The position numbers were made by a program, and so were the translations under genes. From Ostrinia nubilalis (taxonomy: Eukaryota; Arthropoda; Insecta; Lepidoptera; Crambidae), in contig NC_087093.1 of NCBI RefSeq assembly GCF_963855985.1, forward strand, positions 10,609,501 through 10,673,500: a stretch of DNA of 64,000 nucleotides, given 5' to 3'. This document shows positions 59,601-64,000 of this stretch, in pieces. The notes under the pieces were generated by a model, which saw nothing but the letters and a program-made list of their open reading frames with translations, was not told where the DNA came from and searched no databases. Positions within the stretch are counted from its first letter, which is position 1. Each line of letters starts with the position of its first letter.

Positions 59601-62600
59601 GAGTATAATATGGATACTAGGGTGTCCCTTATTTTTCAAAGTTTTAAATTTGTAACGCATAGGTCTTAGTTTTGTTTGTTTGCCTCTAAAACACTCGGAA
59701 ATAATTTTTACCTTATTTGGAGTACGATAACCCGTGCCGACTTGCATCGAAACATGTTGCGCGGCAGTAGCGGTGCGTATTCGCGGTATTTGTTATTTGT
59801 TCTCAATTAATCTCGTGATAAACACCTATTGTTTGACATTTAGAAGATGGCTGTGTAATTAAGAAGCAATAAAAAAAGTATTTTCTTAGTCGGGGACGTA
59901 AATTTATCAAATAATAGGCACAAATTTACTGTTAATCGTCAAGTTTTTGCAGTAGTTTTTAAAATATTTTGCGAAGTTAATTAAATGTTATTGAAACCTC
60001 TAATCTTATCATTCGGGAGTGTATTATATTTTGGGAAAAGCTATAAATCCTACCAGAGCCTAACTGTGTAAAAAAACTTGTGTATCTTCACCATGCTTGG
60101 AGGGAGTTGCAAGAAAAATTATTTAAAAAAATCAAGATTTATAAGCGCCGCGGTGAGGAGGATTTAAAAACAAATAAATTATTTTAACAAAAACAAATAA
60201 AACCAAGGCATCCAGAGTGTTAAGGTGTAGACAAAAAGTTAGTTAAGAAAGTAGAAAGTGCAAGACAAAGAAAATTAAATAAATAAATAAATAAAAAATA
60301 GAGCAAATATGTTTCGGAGGTTTATCGTCATCTCTTACTACGCAAGATTCTATACAAACGCAAGGACATCACGACCAGCTTACCAGCTCTGAGGAAAGCC
60401 TTGAGGAACTCTTGACATCCACTTTCCAAAAGGTATATGAGAGTGTTGACAAATTGATTTCCAAAGCAGCCCTGAGCAAGTTTAGTCAACATCTTTGGTA
60501 CTTCATATCAGAAGAAATTGCCGTTTTATCACTCTTTGATGATGAAGGTCATGAACAAACATCGTCAATATTGTAGTAAAAGTACAAAGAGAGAGTATGT
60601 ATGATTCTGGGAAGAGATACATTCCATCTGAAGAAGGTATGATTATTTCTATGGTAAATAGGACTTTGTACTAATTTTTTATCCTGTTTTTAATGAATTG
60701 ATAATAATACTGCCTTATTTATTGTTGCTGGAAAACCATTGAGTGGTTTTGTGTCTGTCAAGAGTATAAATTTATTTTCTCGATTGAAAATTGATAATAA
60801 TTTCCTCCTGAGACACATTTCTATATGAGATAAAGATGTTGCCTATTTAAAGGCAAAAAAGTGCTTCTTTAAGGGTAGTTAATGATACAGCTGAAAGAGC
60901 TATAAAGCTTATGCAAGATTTTCATGGTTTGATCACTGCAAAGGAAGAGCAAAAGCTTTTTTTGCTACGCACAGTGTAGCAAAAATCAGGCCAATATTCA
61001 GGAGCATGGAAATCTGTATCCAGAATGTAAAAAAGGGTCCCTCAAAAGTAAAATATATTGTCTGATCTGTAATGTTATCTTCTTTTTATAAATATTTTAT
61101 AAAAAATAAATATTTTAATTGATTTAGCTACATAACGAAAGGGGTAAAACCAGCATTTTTCAAAATCTTCAGAGCTAAGTCGGCACGGGTTAATGTGGAC
61201 GTAGGATGATGAAATTTTGTATTTAAGTATGTCTGAGTAGTACGAAAAGAAATAGAGGGTATGCATTTCAATATCTAAAAAAAATTTTTTTTCGGCCATA
61301 TAAGGGACACCCTAATGGATACAAATCGTAAAATGCTCAAACAGTGCCCCGATTGCGGTAGTAATTTTCAACTGCAACGTAACTGGAACAAGAACGAAAT
61401 TCAGCTGTTTGCTCAAATCCGTATCGCGGATGTCGTTTTGACAGCTAGTTCAAACGAAGCTGTAACGTGAACGGAACGCAACTGCACCTTAGCGTAAAAG
61501 CTGACAGAAAGGTACTTTTTCTCAAACACAAGTCAAACGCTTCACGAACATTTGCTGTGTTTTAATTTATAAAATAGGTGTTCGGACTTTTAATGGAAAG
61601 TGCATAAATCCGTTATTTCGTCTTTGTTTTCGCGTAAACTTTACCGCGATACCAAATTGCACTTCAGCTGGAATGAAATGGATCGTCACTGGAATGTGGA
61701 CTAGAGATGAAACGCGAATGAATTGCAGTCATTACAAATTAGCGCAATCGGGGCCCTGCTTATCTCACTGTTTACGTAAATTTTTGGAATCTTAAAAAGT
61801 GGCTATTTTAGAGCCAAGTGATTGCATAAATTGCTTCTATTTATTTCAGGGAAGCTGGTCCGCTAATGGTGTCGCCCACTGGGCAATTCATCACACCGTC
61901 ATCCTGTCCCGCGTCAGAACTCATACCGTTCATTTCCATGAATCTCGATGAGGCCACAACTCTGATGACCGAATATAGCATGTAAGTTCAATACCTACTG
62001 GCCAAGAAAGAACCTCAATTGACTAACAAAATAGTAATGGTTATAGACTATAAAAACAGTTTATTTCACATTTGGTAAGATTATCTTTCTTCCAGAAACA
62101 AACATGTCGAAAGAGCACTCCATAAGGAAGTGAAGGAAAGATTCGGACTTCTGGAACTTCACAAAGACGACAGCATAACGCCCGGATTGATGATCTCGTG
62201 TTGCCAAAGATTGCTCACTCGAGTAGACAAAATCGGCACGGTAAGAGCGCTTTCACATTTAGCCTAGGCGTAGACCAACTTTTAGTTGGCCGATAGTTGG
62301 GCCCCGTTTTAATTGTATGAAAAATCGGCCGATACCAAATCAGTGTAATGTGCACACTTTGCATGCCCATAATTATTAACTGCCCGACTAAACTATCGGC
62401 CGACAAAAAATCGGTGGTCTGCGCCTAGGCTTAGGCGACTTGACGACGCGCTGCAGATAATTTTAATGGAAAGTGCATAAATCCGTTTTTTCGTCTTTGT
62501 TTTCGCGTAAACTTTACCGCGATACCAAATTGCACTTCAGCTGAAATGAAATTGGATCGTAACTGGAGTGTGGACTAGAGATGAAACGCGATAGAATTGC

Positions 62601-62830
62601 AGTCATTACAAATTAGCGCAATCGGGGCCCTGCTATCTCACTGTTTATGTAAATTTATTAAATAAACAACACAATTTTACAAATAATTGTATTCAGTGCA
62701 CAAATTACAAATTGAGATTACATGTCATTTTTATTCTTTACAGATACTACAAGGCAACATTTTGTACATAACCCATTACTACTCGGTACTATCTGATGGA
62801 GTGTTGTGCATTCCTTGGGATTTCAAATAG
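56624..62830 (+). CDS. TCAIM: TCAIM-like mitochondrial J-domain-type protein, 13 coding exons
   Basis: The vertebrate homologue is a mitochondrial matrix protein reported to act as a DNAJ-type co-chaperone and to affect mitochondrial metabolism; the insect role is unknown. Coding exons by splice signals and phase: 56624-56646, 56778-56898, 57087-57204, 57296-57431, 57530-57646, 57957-58074, 58399-58501, 58582-58673, 58900-59000, 59372-59518, 61850-61981, 62096-62240, 62744-62830. Total 1440 bases, 479 aa, close to human (about 496). The N-terminus is basic and Cys/Ser-rich (transit-peptide-like). ALRPFYFSVHPDLFG has an HPD triad at 37-39 (DUF4460, J-like). Residues about 130-200 look coiled-coil. 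The C-terminal half (KFMPKVSAHQYCNHL, GDYYGRG, SPTGQFITPSSCPAS) matches DUF4461. The exon 6 donor is weak (alternative at 58090, five more residues), and exon 2 has a CAGCAG tandem acceptor. Confidence 0.92.
60277..60576 (+). pseudogene. Transposase remnant, N-terminal/middle piece
   Basis: An open stretch of about 99 codons with no start ATG. It includes SLEELLTSTFQKVYESVDKL and SKFSQHLWYFISEEI followed by LSLFDDEG. The HLWYxxSEExxxLxxFDD pattern is one I know from uncharacterised transposase-like proteins of insects and cnidarians. It ends in TAG and is followed by non-homologous sequence. Confidence 0.55.
60878..60979 (+). pseudogene. Transposase remnant, C-terminal piece
   Basis: 33 codons reading VNDTAERAIKLMQDFHGL then ITAKEEQKLFLLRTV and a stop. 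This NDTAER..KL..F.G..T..EEQ pattern sits near the C-terminus of the same uncharacterised protein family as the piece at 60277. It is in a different frame, about 300 bases downstream, so the region between has been deleted or scrambled. Confidence 0.6.
61333..61787. repeat. MITE with GCCCCGATTGCG ends in TCAIM intron 10
   Basis: The left end reads CAAACAGTGCCCCGATTGCG and the right end CGCAATCGGGGCCC..CACTGTTT, imperfectly complementary. The right about 198 bp (61588-61785) are repeated in the same orientation at 62461-62657 with about 95 percent identity by eye. Non-coding. Confidence 0.65.
62261..62431. repeat. Short foldback MITE in TCAIM intron 12
   Basis: AGCCTAGGCGTAGACCA...GGCCGATAGTT at the left and its complement with a few differences at the right (AACTATCGGCCGAC..GGTGGTCTGCGCCTAGGCT) form arms of about 40 bp. 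171 bp, non-coding, starting 20 bases after the exon 12 donor. Confidence 0.75.
62461..62657. repeat. Partial copy of the GCCCCGATTGCG MITE in TCAIM intron 12
   Basis: Corresponds base for base, with small differences, to 61588-61785 in intron 10. Begins TTTTAATGGAAAGTGCATAA and ends after CACTGTTTATGTAAATT. Its left part is missing, as the preceding sequence belongs to intron 12. Confidence 0.75.
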
Positions 62831-62886
62831 TCTACATTCTATAAATTGTGATATAAGTAGGTAATATTATGAAAAAAAGTGTAAAA

Positions 62887-62892
62887 TAAAAT
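62887..62892 (+). terminator. TCAIM: Probable poly(A) signal of the TCAIM-like gene
   Basis: AATAAA 57 bases after the TAG stop at 62828-62830. It implies a very short 3' UTR. Confidence 0.6.
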
Positions 62893-63901
62893 ATACATAT
62901 GAACATAATGTTGTGTGTACATTATCTTAACCCTACAGCATCCATACTTATAATAATTATGTATATTAAATTAAGACAAAATATAATTTAAGGGACTTAT
63001 TTACATTATAGGCAGTCTTATAATAAGTACGAAAAATCGCAAAAAATATCTTATATGGTTTAACTATTAGCTTAATAATATCACGATTGATTTAAGTAAA
63101 AAATTTAAGACTACCATTTATTATCATTAATAGCTAAAAACATACATATTTACATTCTACTGTATTTATAACATAATAATATTTACATATTTTTGTAGTT
63201 TTCGGTGGGTAATTTAATATAATAAACTTTATCAAATGTCAAGAAATTACATTACATAATTATAGAATCTCATAATAAAAATGCTCACAATTGTAATAGC
63301 GTAGGTATAGTTCCTAGGAGCAGCAGCTTACCGATGAAAGTGAATATAAAGACTAGAATATCTTATTTATCATCAAGAATATATAATTATTTATGATATT
63401 AAATATGCAAAAATGTTAACCATCGACACGTCGCATCATATAGAAAGAAGTATAACATTACTTACATAAATATTATCTAATAGATGACAGAAACTACATT
63501 AATACTACATAATTATTTTGTACATTTTAGACATAAATCTAAACTCATTGACGACCATGTAGCCTATTGTACGAGTATTCTAAAAGAGTATTATTACTTT
63601 TATAACTAAGAGCATTTTTGATTGCGTACTAAAAATCGACACGCTTCACAATGGAGATCATAATACTTGGACATTGTAAAAAGAGCCAAAACAAATACTT
63701 CAATCCCAACACTCGAGATCAATTAAAACGTTCCACAGATAAGTTCACCACAACCTTTTCACAACGAAGTCAAATCACGCACCTTTTTTTAACTGTTCAA
63801 ATTGAATCACCTCACACATACAACACTGCTGTCCACATAATCCATCACAACCTTTTCGTCTTTATTATTATTTAGCCATAAGGGTCAAAGTTCGCGTCCG
63901 T
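62893..63901. other. Intergenic or 3' UTR region between convergent genes
   Basis: AT-rich, no coding sequence. It probably includes the 3' UTR of the minus-strand gene that ends at 63902: candidate minus-strand AATAAA signals lie at 63861-63866 and about 63116-63121. The 74-codon frame at 63651-63875 is not protein-like. Confidence 0.5.
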
Positions 63902-64000
63902 TTATTCCTCCGAGTCGTATTTGCTTGCGAAGTTGATGATATACGGAAGTATCTGCCTCAGCAAGTACGAGAATAGTACGAACAATATGATGTTAAAGTT
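63902..64000 (-). CDS. C-terminal end of an unidentified membrane-protein gene (partial)
   Basis: Reading leftward from the window edge, the last 32 codons are open and end in TAA at 63902-63904. They contain NIILFVLFSYLLRQILPYII, a hydrophobic stretch long enough to be a membrane helix, followed by NFASKYDSEE, a polar and acidic tail typical of a cytosolic C-terminus. The AT/GC mix and codon choice are more gene-like than the flanks. I do not recognise the family. The gene is convergent with the TCAIM-like gene and continues beyond the window. Confidence 0.6.
   Translation of the reverse strand, partial: NFNIILFVLFSYLLRQILPYIINFASKYDSEE

Larger units (their letters stand above)
59618..61314. 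mobile_element. Non-autonomous DNA transposon in TCAIM intron 10
   Basis: Termini TAGGGTGTCCCTTAT and its exact complement (59618-59632, 61300-61314), flanked by the 8-bp duplication ATGGATAC (59610-59617, 61315-61322). A second perfect inverted pair, TAACCCGTGCCGACTT, lies about 110 bp inside each end (59728-59743, 61177-61192). Decayed transposase pieces are visible on the plus strand at 60277-60576 and 60878-60979, separated by non-coding sequence. The central catalytic part is missing, so it is not self-mobile. An 8-bp duplication suits hAT or P-type families, but the termini are typical of neither and I leave the superfamily open. Confidence 0.9.

Noticed and set aside
1..64000. Search for CRISPR arrays, operons, prophage genes, toxin genes, rRNA and tRNA
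   Set aside because: Nothing of the kind was seen. The sequence is eukaryotic with spliceosomal introns, and the repeats found are transposons or microsatellites rather than spaced arrays.

Overview
The window is nuclear DNA from an insect, most likely a moth or butterfly (Lepidoptera). It is AT-rich, has short spliceosomal introns with clear GT/AG signals, and carries interspersed repeats typical of lepidopteran genomes: the family headed by a CCCGCGGCTTCGCCCGCG motif with a GACA microsatellite, GGCTGAGTTGCACC-ended MITEs, CAGGGTGTTAGG foldbacks and an RTE-like LINE. No bacterial or viral genes, CRISPR array, tRNA or rRNA was seen.

Layout. (1) 1 to about 37.7 kb holds no convincing host gene. 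It is AT-rich intergenic DNA with many repeats, one nearly full-length LINE (21590-24701) with a single frameshift and a 17-bp target-site duplication, and several GC-balanced, low-repeat islands that look like cis-regulatory DNA. This tract lies 3' of dpp, the position of the large disk-enhancer region in Drosophila. (2) 37.7-42.4 kb is the dpp (decapentaplegic, BMP2/4) locus on the minus strand. The whole 367-aa precursor is in one exon (37853-38956), just downstream of a good splice acceptor at 38974. A CpG-rich block at 41.7-42.4 kb carries a consensus minus-strand donor and is a candidate first exon and promoter. (3) 42.4-56.5 kb is intergenic and rich in nested transposons, the best being two elements inside a third at 46457-47329. 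A second CpG-rich block lies at 55.1-55.6 kb. (4) 56.6-62.8 kb on the plus strand is a 13-coding-exon gene that I assembled by hand from splice sites and reading phase. It encodes about 479 aa and resembles vertebrate TCAIM, a mitochondrial J-domain-like protein. Its largest intron contains a DNA transposon with perfect 15-bp inverted repeats and an 8-bp target-site duplication. (5) At the right edge (63902-64000, minus) is the C-terminal end of another gene, tail-to-tail with TCAIM, encoding a hydrophobic segment and an acidic tail.

The genes do not form a functional unit: dpp encodes a secreted morphogen, and the TCAIM-like gene a probable mitochondrial protein. The most unusual material is mobile-element structure: the unclassified transposon in TCAIM intron 10, the three-element nest at 46.5-47.3 kb, a 111-bp-arm hairpin at 5580-5830, and a short degenerate peptide-coding tandem repeat at 6190-6420. 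I found no clear evidence of a wholly new biological system.
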